DNA from: an uncultured Porphyromonadaceae bacterium
GTDB taxonomy: Bacteria; Bacteroidota; Bacteroidia; Bacteroidales; Muribaculaceae
Direction of reading: 5' to 3'
Assembly: GCA_947575235.1 (NCBI GenBank)
Contig: CANPMT010000009.1
Location: 1 to 63,417, forward strand
DNA: 63,417 bases
The notes under the pieces are model-generated. The model was not told the origin of the DNA. It worked only from the letters and a program-made list of their open reading frames with translations, and did not search any database. A program made the translations under genes and the position numbers. Shown here piece after piece: positions 1 to 8,237 of the stretch (positions within the stretch are counted from its first letter, which is position 1; the number at the start of each line of letters is the position of its first letter).

Positions 1-15
1 AACTTTGCAGCCGCA

Positions 16-50
16 ATGCAAATCTCCTACCAAGAGATTTGCATTTTTTT
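16..50 (+). terminator. Rho-independent terminator at window edge
   Basis: The arms GCAAATCTC and GAGATTTGC face each other across a 7-base loop and are followed by a run of T on the plus strand. The first bases of the window (AACTTTG) resemble the end of a TAnnTTTG -7 box cut by the edge. This may therefore be a very short transcript, or the end of a plus-strand gene outside the window. Confidence 0.6.
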
Positions 51-65
51 ATTCGGTTTGCTTTG

Positions 66-143
66 CTTTTGTTGACAGGCTGGAAGCGTGTCTTCCTTGC
101 TCCTTCTTTTGTTGACAGGCTGGAAGCCTGTCCTCCTTGCTCC
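66..143. repeat. Two tandem 38-bp repeats carrying GACAGGCT hairpins
   Basis: Copy one (66-103) and copy two (106-143) differ at two positions and are 40 bases apart. Each contains the dyad GACAGGCT-GGA-AGCCTGTC; it is perfect in copy two and has one mismatch in copy one. They lie directly after the stop of the GH28-fold gene on the minus strand, so they would form 3' hairpins in its mRNA. They look like REP-type intergenic elements. Confidence 0.75.
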
Positions 144-153
144 GTCGTTGATT

Positions 154-1494
154 CTATTCGGTTACTTCTAAATTGGTTATTTTTAGGGCTGTGGCGGGAA
201 TATTTTCGGTGTAGAGGCCTGGGGTGGTGGTGTTGGTGGTCGGGGTGAGGAAGCCGTCGCCGTCGCAGGGGCGGCGGTCGTAGATGCCGGTGGGGTAGGG
301 GGTGACTTTCACCAGACGGAGGTTGATGTTGTCGAGGGTGATGCCGGTTATCTTGCCGGGTTCGTCGCAGCCGATGAAGATGCCGTTCTCCGACACTGCG
401 CTGATGTTGTGGAAACGGATGTTGCTGACCTCTCCGCATTTACCGGCTGTGGCCCCTTTGGGGAAACGCCAGCCGGCATCCTTGTGATTGCCCCGCGCAC
501 GTGGATAGGAGGTGACGTAGATTGGCTCCGACTTCCCCCACCATACGTCGGAGAAGAGATGGCAGTCGAGTGTTATGTTTGAGAAGATAACGTCGGTGAC
601 GGTGCCCTCGTCGCGGTTCTGTATGCCGATACCCCGGTTGGAGTCGGTGATTATGCAGTTGTCGAAAAGCACACGCGAGATGCTGTCCATATTCTCCGAC
701 CCGATCTTGACAGCGCACGACCGTGAGGTCATGATGCAATTGCTCACCACAATGTCGTGGCATGGTCCATACTCCTCATATTCGCGGCGGTTCTTCAGGC
801 AGATGCAGTCATCGCCACTCTCTATGTAACAGTTGGAGATGCGCACCTTGCGCGAATGGTCAATGTCGATTCCGTCGCCGTTGCGCACCTTCAGATTATT
901 CAGCAGCGAAAGGTCGGATATCGCAACGTCGGTGCATCCCACGAGATGTACCGTCCAATACGCGCTGTTGGTAATGGTGACGTCAGAGATATTCACCTTA
1001 CTTGCATCAATGAGTGTGAGCACGTGAGGACGCGGGTCGAAATCAGTCACCGGTTTCAGTTCGAATGAGTCATCGAGCTCCCTCCCCATGAAAGCCACGG
1101 CATTGCCGTCGATTGTGCCTGTGCCGGAGATTGAGAAATTCTCGAGATGCTCGCCGTAGAGCCACATCATCCCCTCACCACGGTTATCGCGGAACGCGCT
1201 TACATTATATATGCTCTCATCCGGATTGGCAAGAAGGCGCGAGTTCGGCTCCATGTGAAGGTCGACGTAAGAGGCCATCTTAAGGGGGCCGCTGAGGAAG
1301 GTCTTTCCCGAAGGGAACACCACCGAGCCGCCGCCGGCGGCAGTGCAGCTGTCGATGGCCCTCTGTATGGCACGGGCGTCGTCGGTGACGCCATCCCCTA
1401 CGGCACCGAAATCAGTCACCACATAATCCTTGGCGGAGAGGGGTGAAGAGGCCACGAGTAAAGGTAAGATAAGAGACAGTAATGATGTTTTCAT
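154..1494 (-). CDS. GH28-fold (polygalacturonase-like) secreted protein
   Basis: This is a right-handed parallel beta-helix protein of the GH28 family, 446 aa, and probably a periplasmic or exported pectin-type glycosidase. The start at 1494 is chosen because the next residues form a Sec signal peptide ending near residue 21; the frame is open 25 codons further but without a signal. The helix opening DYVVTDFGAVGDGVTDDA is at residues 23-40. NGDGID (about 205) and SGDDC (about 228) match two of the four GH28 motifs. Where canonical enzymes have GHG and RIK, this one has SCAVKIGSE and GIGIQNRD, so pectin-backbone cleavage is not assured. It is the last gene of the SusC/SusD operon, 107 bases after the binding protein. 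Confidence 0.85.
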   Translation of the reverse strand: MKTSLLSLILPLLVASSPLSAKDYVVTDFGAVGDGVTDDARAIQRAIDSCTAAGGGSVVFPSGKTFLSGPLKMASYVDLHMEPNSRLLANPDESIYNVSAFRDNRGEGMMWLYGEHLENFSISGTGTIDGNAVAFMGRELDDSFELKPVTDFDPRPHVLTLIDASKVNISDVTITNSAYWTVHLVGCTDVAISDLSLLNNLKVRNGDGIDIDHSRKVRISNCYIESGDDCICLKNRREYEEYGPCHDIVVSNCIMTSRSCAVKIGSENMDSISRVLFDNCIITDSNRGIGIQNRDEGTVTDVIFSNITLDCHLFSDVWWGKSEPIYVTSYPRARGNHKDAGWRFPKGATAGKCGEVSNIRFHNISAVSENGIFIGCDEPGKITGITLDNINLRLVKVTPYPTGIYDRRPCDGDGFLTPTTNTTTPGLYTENIPATALKITNLEVTE

Positions 1495-1601
1495 TGTGAG
1501 AAACCGGATAAAAAAGAGAGAAGCGCCGCCACCATGACGGGGGCAGCGCTTCAGAGTTATAATTGTCAATATTTACATTATGAGAGCTGTGCCGGTCACG
1601 A

Positions 1602-3101
1602 TTACTTGATGTAAGATTTGGTGACCTTCTTACCCTGCTTGATGAGGTAGATGCCGTTGGCGGGGTTGGCAACGCGGATACCCTGGAGGTTGTAGTACTC
1701 AACAGGTGCGTTCTCGTCAGCCTCGATTGCAGTGACAGCATCCGAGCCAATATACTCGGTGAGAGTGAAGTCGCGGAAGGGGTTCCAGTACTGGTTGCCG
1801 GGGTTGGTGTCCTTCTTGAGACCTACCCAAACCTCAGTGGGCTCGGTGAGGGTAAACTCGATATAGTTGCGGTAGAGGTCGGGGTTGCTTACGAAGCAAG
1901 CTGCCGACTGATACTCCCAGCCTGAGTCAGCCCAGCCGTAACCCTCGGCAGTAACACCTGCTTCAGCGGGTTCGTTATCGGGATATACGTCGAGATCCTC
2001 ATCGAAGATGCACTTGATGGGAGTCTGTATGTAGAAGCCGTCGGGATTGCCGAAATCGGGATCGAGAGCATACTCATCAGATACGGGTTTGATGCGTTTG
2101 GTGTCGATAACATTACCCTCTTCATCCTTTATATCATCAGTGTCCCAGCCGTTGGTGACATAGATATAAGCCTTGTTCTCAGCAGGCTCGTTTCCGGCAA
2201 CGTGACGGTCCCAAGCAGACTCGCCTTCAGTCTTGGCCCATTCACCTTTCACACCTACATACCAGCCTTCGCTGTTGCCTGCGCCATCGCGGAGGAAGGC
2301 CTGCACGCCGAAACGGTAAGTGCCGGCGGGGAGTGATACGAGCTGGCCGAAGTTATAGATAGAGGCGTTGGTCTTGCGGAAAACACCACCCGACTTGTTC
2401 ATATCAGGAGTCTTGACAGCACCGTCGAGGTTTGTGTTGTCCCAACCGTTGTTGGCATCGAGACCGGTTGAGAAATCGCCATTCTCGATAGCCACCTCAC
2501 CGGCAGGGCCTACGAGTTTGAAGTTGTCGAAAGCCACCCATTCGCCGGCAACACTGTTGGGATTGGCGATACCGAGACGGAGCTCACCACCGGGGTGGTT
2601 GAAAGTGACGGTTGCCTCATACTCACCTTTTGCGAACTCTGTGTTAGAGGCACCGAGGTCGTTGGGCACGGGATAAGAGTCCCAGTTTACATCATTCCCC
2701 TCTGCATTGAGCACAGTCTCATCGCTTACATTAGCGTGGTCGAAGAGGTTGGCGATGACAGTCTTGTTGTCGCCGAGGAAGATGTAAGCCTTGGCAGCCT
2801 TATTCTCCTTGTAAGCTTTGTAAGCGTCCACGGGGAAGCCCATACGCTGGAAAGCGTTAGCCTTGAGAGTGTATTCACCCTCGGGAAGGTCGAGCACCTG
2901 ATAGATTTCGAAGGCACCTTCGTAAACCTCGCCTACACCTTCACCTACAGCAGTGAGGGCACCGCTCCAACCGGGGAGGAATGCGGGGTTCTTGAGGAGG
3001 TTGATGTTGCTCCAATAGCCTTCAGCGGCATTGGCACCACCGGCAGCGAGAGCTGCGAGCCCGAGGGCGAGAATTGTTTTCTTGAAGTCTAATTTCTTCA
3101 T
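1602..3101 (-). CDS. Secreted two-module putative glycan-binding protein
   Basis: This 499-aa protein is third in the operon, where polysaccharide loci usually encode a surface glycan-binding protein. The signal peptide ends near residue 26 and lacks a lipobox cysteine. Two similar beta-sandwich modules are visible. One starts at NLLKNPAFLPGW and includes LPEGEYTLKANAF; the other starts at AIENGDFSTGLDANNGW and includes LPAGTYRFGVQAF. This suggests an internal duplication of a carbohydrate-binding fold of about 200 residues. The C terminus carries YYNLQGIRV followed by GIYLI and a basic end, like a short type A sorting tail. No catalytic motif is seen. The binding function is inferred from position and fold. 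Confidence 0.7.
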   Translation of the reverse strand: MKKLDFKKTILALGLAALAAGGANAAEGYWSNINLLKNPAFLPGWSGALTAVGEGVGEVYEGAFEIYQVLDLPEGEYTLKANAFQRMGFPVDAYKAYKENKAAKAYIFLGDNKTVIANLFDHANVSDETVLNAEGNDVNWDSYPVPNDLGASNTEFAKGEYEATVTFNHPGGELRLGIANPNSVAGEWVAFDNFKLVGPAGEVAIENGDFSTGLDANNGWDNTNLDGAVKTPDMNKSGGVFRKTNASIYNFGQLVSLPAGTYRFGVQAFLRDGAGNSEGWYVGVKGEWAKTEGESAWDRHVAGNEPAENKAYIYVTNGWDTDDIKDEEGNVIDTKRIKPVSDEYALDPDFGNPDGFYIQTPIKCIFDEDLDVYPDNEPAEAGVTAEGYGWADSGWEYQSAACFVSNPDLYRNYIEFTLTEPTEVWVGLKKDTNPGNQYWNPFRDFTLTEYIGSDAVTAIEADENAPVEYYNLQGIRVANPANGIYLIKQGKKVTKSYIK

Positions 3102-3151
3102 AATGAAAGGTATTATTTTATTAGGTTATGTTGGCGTGAATTGCCGGTTGA

Positions 3152-4804
3152 TCAGTAACCGGGGTTCTGATCCCAGTTGGTATTGGTGTTCATCTCACCG
3201 GTGGGGATAGGCATGAGACGCTTGTTGACATCGGCCATTGTCGAGGCGCTTGCCTTAACCTTCCAGTCGGCGCAGTTCTCGAACTTGCCGAAGCGGATGA
3301 GGTCGTTGCGTCGCCAGGGCTCCATGATGAACTCACGACTGCGCTCGTCAAGGATATCCTGAAGGGTGGGAGTGCCGCTTACGTGGGGGGCAGATGCACA
3401 GTCGCGCACCTTGTTCATCAGCGATGCCGGAGTGTCGCCGTTGGTGGCCGTGGCACCGCGCAGGATACATTCAGCCTTGGTGAGAAGGATGTCGGCCAGA
3501 CGGAACACCGGTATGTCGTTGGCCTGTTTGCGGCTCCAGAGAAGGTCATCCTCCTGGCGCGGTGGATACTTGAAGAGGCGGGCGCCCTTCATCACGTTTG
3601 CCATATCATCCTCGCTGCCCACGTCAAGATTATTGATGTTGGCCCATTCGAAATCCTTGGCATATACAAGCGGACCGTACTCACGGCGGTGACGCGCGTC
3701 GTTGTAAGCAGTTATGGCCTGGTCGGTGAGATTGTAATTTACGTCGTAGACGTAGGCCTGGCCTACGGCAATCATATCATTGCGCTCGTCACCCTCGAGG
3801 TTGAAACGGTCAACGGCCTCCGGAGTCAGGAGATAGATTCCGGCGGTAGACTGCGAGGGTACCCAGTTCCATGTGCAATAGTCGCAATAGGTGTACTTAC
3901 GGAAATCCCACCAGCGGTTGAACTCCGCGCCTCCGTAATAAGCGGCACCGAGAGTGGCCGGATCCATAGGCACGGCATAGATGAAATCCTTAATCTGGAC
4001 GCCGTTGTCAGGGAAGAACTTCTTGCGGTAGCCGGTGCCGACCTCAAACACACCGCAATTGATCAGCTCGTCGCACCACTTGACGCAATCGGCGAGTTTC
4101 TCATTAGGTGTATTGTTGTCGACAGTTGTTATATCGTGGGTATACACACCCCAGTTGAGATAGAGCTTCACAAGGAGCGCCTCGGCCATCCACTTGTTGG
4201 GGCGACCGTAGGTAGAGGCGTCGTTGGCCTCGTCGAGCTGGGGGATTACCTCAAGGAGCTCGCTTTCGATCCACTTGGCAACCTCGGCGCGGGGCTGACG
4301 CTCCGACACCTCATCCTCAGCCAAAGGATGGTCGAGGATAGGCACATCGCCATAAAGCTCCATGTTCCAGAAATGGTAATATGCGCGAATGGCACGCAGA
4401 GGGGCCACGATCGGATCCTTACCATCCTGACCGCCATAGTTCAGGATACGGGTGTTGGTGTAAGTGATGCCCGAGAGCATGTCGCCCATAAGTCCCACAC
4501 CGGGGAGGTCAGGACGGAAATTATGAATCGAAGGGTCGCGGTAGCGGCCGGAGTCGTCATACACGCCGTTGAGGCAGATACCTACCGCCTCGTCGCCTGC
4601 GAGGAACACGCCCTCCCAGAAGTTGCGGCCAAACCAGGCCTCGTTGCGGTTATAGAAATAGCATCCCTCGAACTCACCGCTGATGGCGATGTCATTGTCA
4701 GGGAAAGTGGGGTAGAAGCTGACAATATCCGTTTCCAGGTCGGTGCAGCCTGTGGCGAGGAGCGCCACACCGCCGAAAAAGAGATTCTTGATATATGGTT
4801 TCAT
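3152..4804 (-). CDS. SusD/RagB-family outer-membrane lipoprotein
   Basis: This is the substrate-capture partner of the adjacent SusC-type receptor, 550 aa, in the family size range. The signal peptide ends in a lipobox (LLATGC), so the mature protein begins at Cys20 and should be lipid-anchored at the outer membrane. The tail IPTGEMNTNTNWDQNPGY is the typical SusD ending, and the helical middle contains TPR-like stretches such as RAIRAYYHFWNMELYGDVPI. It follows SusC by 36 bases in the same operon. The substrate cannot be read from the sequence. Confidence 0.95.
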   Translation of the reverse strand: MKPYIKNLFFGGVALLATGCTDLETDIVSFYPTFPDNDIAISGEFEGCYFYNRNEAWFGRNFWEGVFLAGDEAVGICLNGVYDDSGRYRDPSIHNFRPDLPGVGLMGDMLSGITYTNTRILNYGGQDGKDPIVAPLRAIRAYYHFWNMELYGDVPILDHPLAEDEVSERQPRAEVAKWIESELLEVIPQLDEANDASTYGRPNKWMAEALLVKLYLNWGVYTHDITTVDNNTPNEKLADCVKWCDELINCGVFEVGTGYRKKFFPDNGVQIKDFIYAVPMDPATLGAAYYGGAEFNRWWDFRKYTYCDYCTWNWVPSQSTAGIYLLTPEAVDRFNLEGDERNDMIAVGQAYVYDVNYNLTDQAITAYNDARHRREYGPLVYAKDFEWANINNLDVGSEDDMANVMKGARLFKYPPRQEDDLLWSRKQANDIPVFRLADILLTKAECILRGATATNGDTPASLMNKVRDCASAPHVSGTPTLQDILDERSREFIMEPWRRNDLIRFGKFENCADWKVKASASTMADVNKRLMPIPTGEMNTNTNWDQNPGY

Positions 4805-4840
4805 ATCAGATGAGATTCTTAGAATTAGATTGTGTGAAGG

Positions 4841-7800
4841 TTAGAAATTCACTGTGGCGCCTACGAGTATCTGGCGGGTGCGCGGATAATGGTCGCTGCG
4901 GGTGTCATGGCCCGGCTCAAGTCCGCCGAGGCAGATCTCGGGGTCGCGACCCTTGTAGCCTGTGATGGTGAAGACGTTGTTGCCCGATACGTAGAGGCGG
5001 ACGCTGTCGAGCCAGCCGTTGAAGCATCCCTTGAAGGTATAGCCAAGGGTGATTGTGGCGAGCTTGAAGTAAGAGCCGTTCTCCAGCCAGCGGTCGGAGG
5101 GGTAGGCAGAGTAGCCGTCGGCCGGGTTCTGGTATTCCGCTATGTCGGCAAGCACATTCTTACCCATGGCCACGTTGCTGACATATCCGAAATAAGCGCG
5201 GGGCTCATTGAAGATTTTCTGGCCGAACACGCCGGTAAAGAAGAGGTTGAGGTCCCAGTTCTTCCATGTGAAGTTGTTGTTCCATCCCATGGTGAGCTTA
5301 GGCTGTGCGGAGCCTACAATCACGCGGTCCTTCTCCTCGGGGGTGTTGGTGAGGATATAGTTGCCATTCTCATCCACGGCGCGTTCGCCTGACACATCCT
5401 CGTTATTCTTGTTATATGTGTAGAACACCGAGTTGCCATACTCATCATATCCGGCCCACTCAGGCATGTAGAACGTACCGATGGGATACCCCTCGAGGAT
5501 ACGCTGTGTGGTGGCTGTGGAGGCACCGGGGAGGTTCGGGTTGTAACGGTTGAGGATACCGGCGTTGAATCCGGCAGCGGGGTCAGAGACGCTGATCACC
5601 TTGTTCTGGTTGTGCGAGAGATTGAGCGAGGTCGACCAGGTGAAGGGACCCTGGATAGGCACAGCATTGATAGTCACCTCCACACCACGGTTGCGCATGC
5701 GGCCCACGTTTGCAGTGATCCAGTTCACAGGGTAGCGGGTGGTTGATACGGGATAATCCCAGATCATATCCTTGGTGTCCTTGTTGTAATACTCAATCGT
5801 ACCGTTGATACGTCCGCCGAGGAAAGCGAAGTCGATACCGAGGTTGAGCATTGTGGTGGTCTCCCACTTCAGGTTATCGTTGGCGTTGCGTGCGGCATTG
5901 AGGTTCTTATAGCTTGTCACCTCGCCGGTCTCCGGGTCAACATAGTCGAAACGTGCTCCTGTGGTGTAATAGAAACGCGAGGTATAGATGTTATAGCCGC
6001 TTGAGTTGCCGCTCATACCCCAGCCCACGCGGAGCTTCAGGTCGGTGAGCCAGTCGGCTGTGCGTTCCATGAACTTCTCGCCAGAGATGCGCCATGCAGC
6101 CGAGGCGGAGGGGAAGGTGGCCCACTTGTTGTTTGAGCCGAAGGTCGAGGCACCGTCGCGACGCACGGCAGCCTGGATGATATACTTGGAATCGAACGAA
6201 TAGTTTACACGGCCATAGAACGAGATCATACGTTTCTGCTTATAGCCGATATTGTTCGAATAAGACCATACAGGGTCGGTATCCCATGAGTTGGCCATGC
6301 CGAAGTTGTTCCAGCCGATGGCGTCGTCATAGAAATTATAGCCGCGTGCGCCGAAGCCCTCGTCGGCGTCAGACTGTTCCCAGGAGTAACCGGCCATTAC
6401 CGACACCTTGTGAAGCTCCTTGAACTCACGGTCGAAATTGGCGAAAATCTCCATCAGCTTATTCACGCTTGAAGAGGCCTCGCGGCTTGTCTCGCCGTTG
6501 CGGTTATTGATTTCAGAAGCGTGAGAGTTGTAATCCTTATAGTCGCGGCTGTCATTCTCATAAGAGAAGTTGCCGTTGAGGAAGAGTCCGTCGATAATCT
6601 TGAACTGCAGTTTGCCTGTCACCTGCATACGCTTGAGGATAGACTGGCTGTAATCCTCGTTGATCATGGTGAGAGGGTTATAGTTCTGCGAGATTGTCAT
6701 GTCGGAATACCAGGATCCATCCTCATTTGTCACAGGCACGAGAGGGGAGTAATAATACATCGCGTTATATACCGACTTGCCGTCGCCGCCGCGCTGCACG
6801 CCCCACTCCTTACGCACGTTGCCGTTGATTCCGGCGCCGATCAGGAGTCGGTCCTTGAGAGCCTTTGTCTCCACATATGCACGAGCGGTGAAGAGGTTGT
6901 TGCCGACACCCTTGATGATACCGTCGCGCTCGATATAGTTGATCGAGGCATTATAGGTGGTCGACTTTCCGCCGCCCGAGATGCTGATGTTATGGTTATG
7001 GGCGAAGCCGGTGCGCTGCACCTCCTTCTGCCAGTTGGTGTCATAGCCATGGTCGTTGTTGATGGTTATGCCATTGTCGGCGGCATAAGCGCGGAGCTGA
7101 TCGGCGGTCATCATCTTATGGTCGTTGGCGATACCCTCCCAGGATACATAACCCTGATAGGTGACGCGTGCCGGACCCTCGGCACCCTTCTTCGTGGTGA
7201 CAATAATCACACCGTTGGCTGCCTTCGAACCGTAAATGGCTGTGGCAGAGGCATCGCGGAGCACGTCAATGCTCTCGATGTCGGCCGGCGGGATAAGGTT
7301 GAGGTTGACACCCGGAATGCCGTCGACAACATAGAGAGGGTCGGTGCTTCCGTTAAGGGTGGATGCGCCACGCAGAGTGATGGAGTTTACACCGCCGTTA
7401 GGGTCGGAGTTCTGCACCACCACGAGACCCGGCACCTTTCCCTGGAGCAGCTGTCCCGGGTCGGTGTATGAACCCACGTTGAGGTCCTTTGAATTGACAG
7501 TGGTGATAGAACCCGTGAGGTCCTTACGTTTCATGGTGCCGTAGCCCACAACCACCACTTCGTCGAGGAGCTCGTTGTTCTCCTTGAGCACGATGCGGAG
7601 GTTGTTACCCTTGACTTTCACGTCGACTGATTCATAACCAACGTAAGAGATACGAAGAGTGGCTCCCTGGGGAGCGTTGATTGTGAAATTGCCGTCGATG
7701 TCGGTGGCAGTGCCGGTGGTCTGGCCCACCACGAGGACTGTGGCCCCGATAAGAGGCTCATCCTGCGGATCGACAACTGTGCCCTTGACTGTGTTCTGCG

Positions 7801-7909
7801 CATTCGCATGCAGCACCGACACCAGACAAAGGAGCATGACTGTCGCTGTCACGCGCAGCAACTGACGCATGTCACGACTCTGAAACTGCTTGATTGGTTT
7901 GAGATACAT
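4841..7909 (-). CDS. SusC/RagA-family TonB-dependent receptor
   Basis: This is an outer-membrane beta-barrel transporter for oligosaccharides, about 1,020 aa. In order it has a signal peptide ending VLHANAQ, a carboxypeptidase-regulatory-like domain (VKGTVVDPQDEPLIGATV), a TonB box region (DEVVVVGYGTMKRKDLTG), a plug domain (LYVVDGIPG, VLRDASATAIYGSKAANGV) and a long barrel ending in an aromatic residue (ATVNF). ATG codons exist at 7954, 7909 and 7870. I chose 7909, but 7870 would give the most typical signal peptide length. It is first in the operon with SusD, a binding protein and the GH28-fold protein, and is driven by the promoter at 7983-8011. Confidence 0.95.
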   Translation of the reverse strand: MYLKPIKQFQSRDMRQLLRVTATVMLLCLVSVLHANAQNTVKGTVVDPQDEPLIGATVLVVGQTTGTATDIDGNFTINAPQGATLRISYVGYESVDVKVKGNNLRIVLKENNELLDEVVVVGYGTMKRKDLTGSITTVNSKDLNVGSYTDPGQLLQGKVPGLVVVQNSDPNGGVNSITLRGASTLNGSTDPLYVVDGIPGVNLNLIPPADIESIDVLRDASATAIYGSKAANGVIIVTTKKGAEGPARVTYQGYVSWEGIANDHKMMTADQLRAYAADNGITINNDHGYDTNWQKEVQRTGFAHNHNISISGGGKSTTYNASINYIERDGIIKGVGNNLFTARAYVETKALKDRLLIGAGINGNVRKEWGVQRGGDGKSVYNAMYYYSPLVPVTNEDGSWYSDMTISQNYNPLTMINEDYSQSILKRMQVTGKLQFKIIDGLFLNGNFSYENDSRDYKDYNSHASEINNRNGETSREASSSVNKLMEIFANFDREFKELHKVSVMAGYSWEQSDADEGFGARGYNFYDDAIGWNNFGMANSWDTDPVWSYSNNIGYKQKRMISFYGRVNYSFDSKYIIQAAVRRDGASTFGSNNKWATFPSASAAWRISGEKFMERTADWLTDLKLRVGWGMSGNSSGYNIYTSRFYYTTGARFDYVDPETGEVTSYKNLNAARNANDNLKWETTTMLNLGIDFAFLGGRINGTIEYYNKDTKDMIWDYPVSTTRYPVNWITANVGRMRNRGVEVTINAVPIQGPFTWSTSLNLSHNQNKVISVSDPAAGFNAGILNRYNPNLPGASTATTQRILEGYPIGTFYMPEWAGYDEYGNSVFYTYNKNNEDVSGERAVDENGNYILTNTPEEKDRVIVGSAQPKLTMGWNNNFTWKNWDLNLFFTGVFGQKIFNEPRAYFGYVSNVAMGKNVLADIAEYQNPADGYSAYPSDRWLENGSYFKLATITLGYTFKGCFNGWLDSVRLYVSGNNVFTITGYKGRDPEICLGGLEPGHDTRSDHYPRTRQILVGATVNF

Positions 7910-7982
7910 GGTTGTTGATAGGTTAGCTATGTTTGCGCGGCCCGGAGGCCGCATTTGATTGGTTACATTTTTTAAGGTGTCG

Positions 7983-8011
7983 CAAAATTACGAATTAATT
8001 TTAAAATACAA
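7983..8011 (-). promoter_or_regulatory. Promoter of the SusC operon
   Basis: On the minus strand TAATTTTG (7983-7990) matches the -7 consensus TAnnTTTG, with TTG at 8009-8011 and an 18-base spacer. The 328-base gap 7910-8237 otherwise holds the divergent promoter at 8187-8214 and AT-rich sequence. No operator stands out. Confidence 0.75.
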
Positions 8012-8186
8012 TAACAAATACAAAGAATTTTTTATTCAACTTTTATGCTTTACAGATTCTTAATAAGATAATCGTTATGGTAAATTATTGAATATGAGTG
8101 TAAAAACTACACTTATCAGAGTCCGGACCCCTTGACGGCACCCCCTCGCCGCGCACAAAAATTTTTTTATCAGTCACATTTTCAGC

Positions 8187-8214
8187 TTGAAATAGGAAAA
8201 ATTTATTACTTTTG
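8187..8214 (+). promoter_or_regulatory. Promoter of the multimodular glycosidase gene
   Basis: TTG at 8187-8189 and TACTTTTG at 8207-8214 are separated by 17 bases. The start codon is 24 bases beyond the -7 box, so the leader is short. Confidence 0.75.
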
Positions 8215-8237
8215 CGGCAGAATAACTCAAAACATCC

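Noticed and set aside
3383..4813. 476-codon open frame on the plus strand
   Set aside because: It lies opposite the SusD gene, lacks a promoter and has no domain. Long antisense frames are expected opposite GC-rich codons.
6521..7471. 316-codon open frame on the plus strand
   Set aside because: It is antisense to the SusC gene, whose motifs are complete on the other strand.
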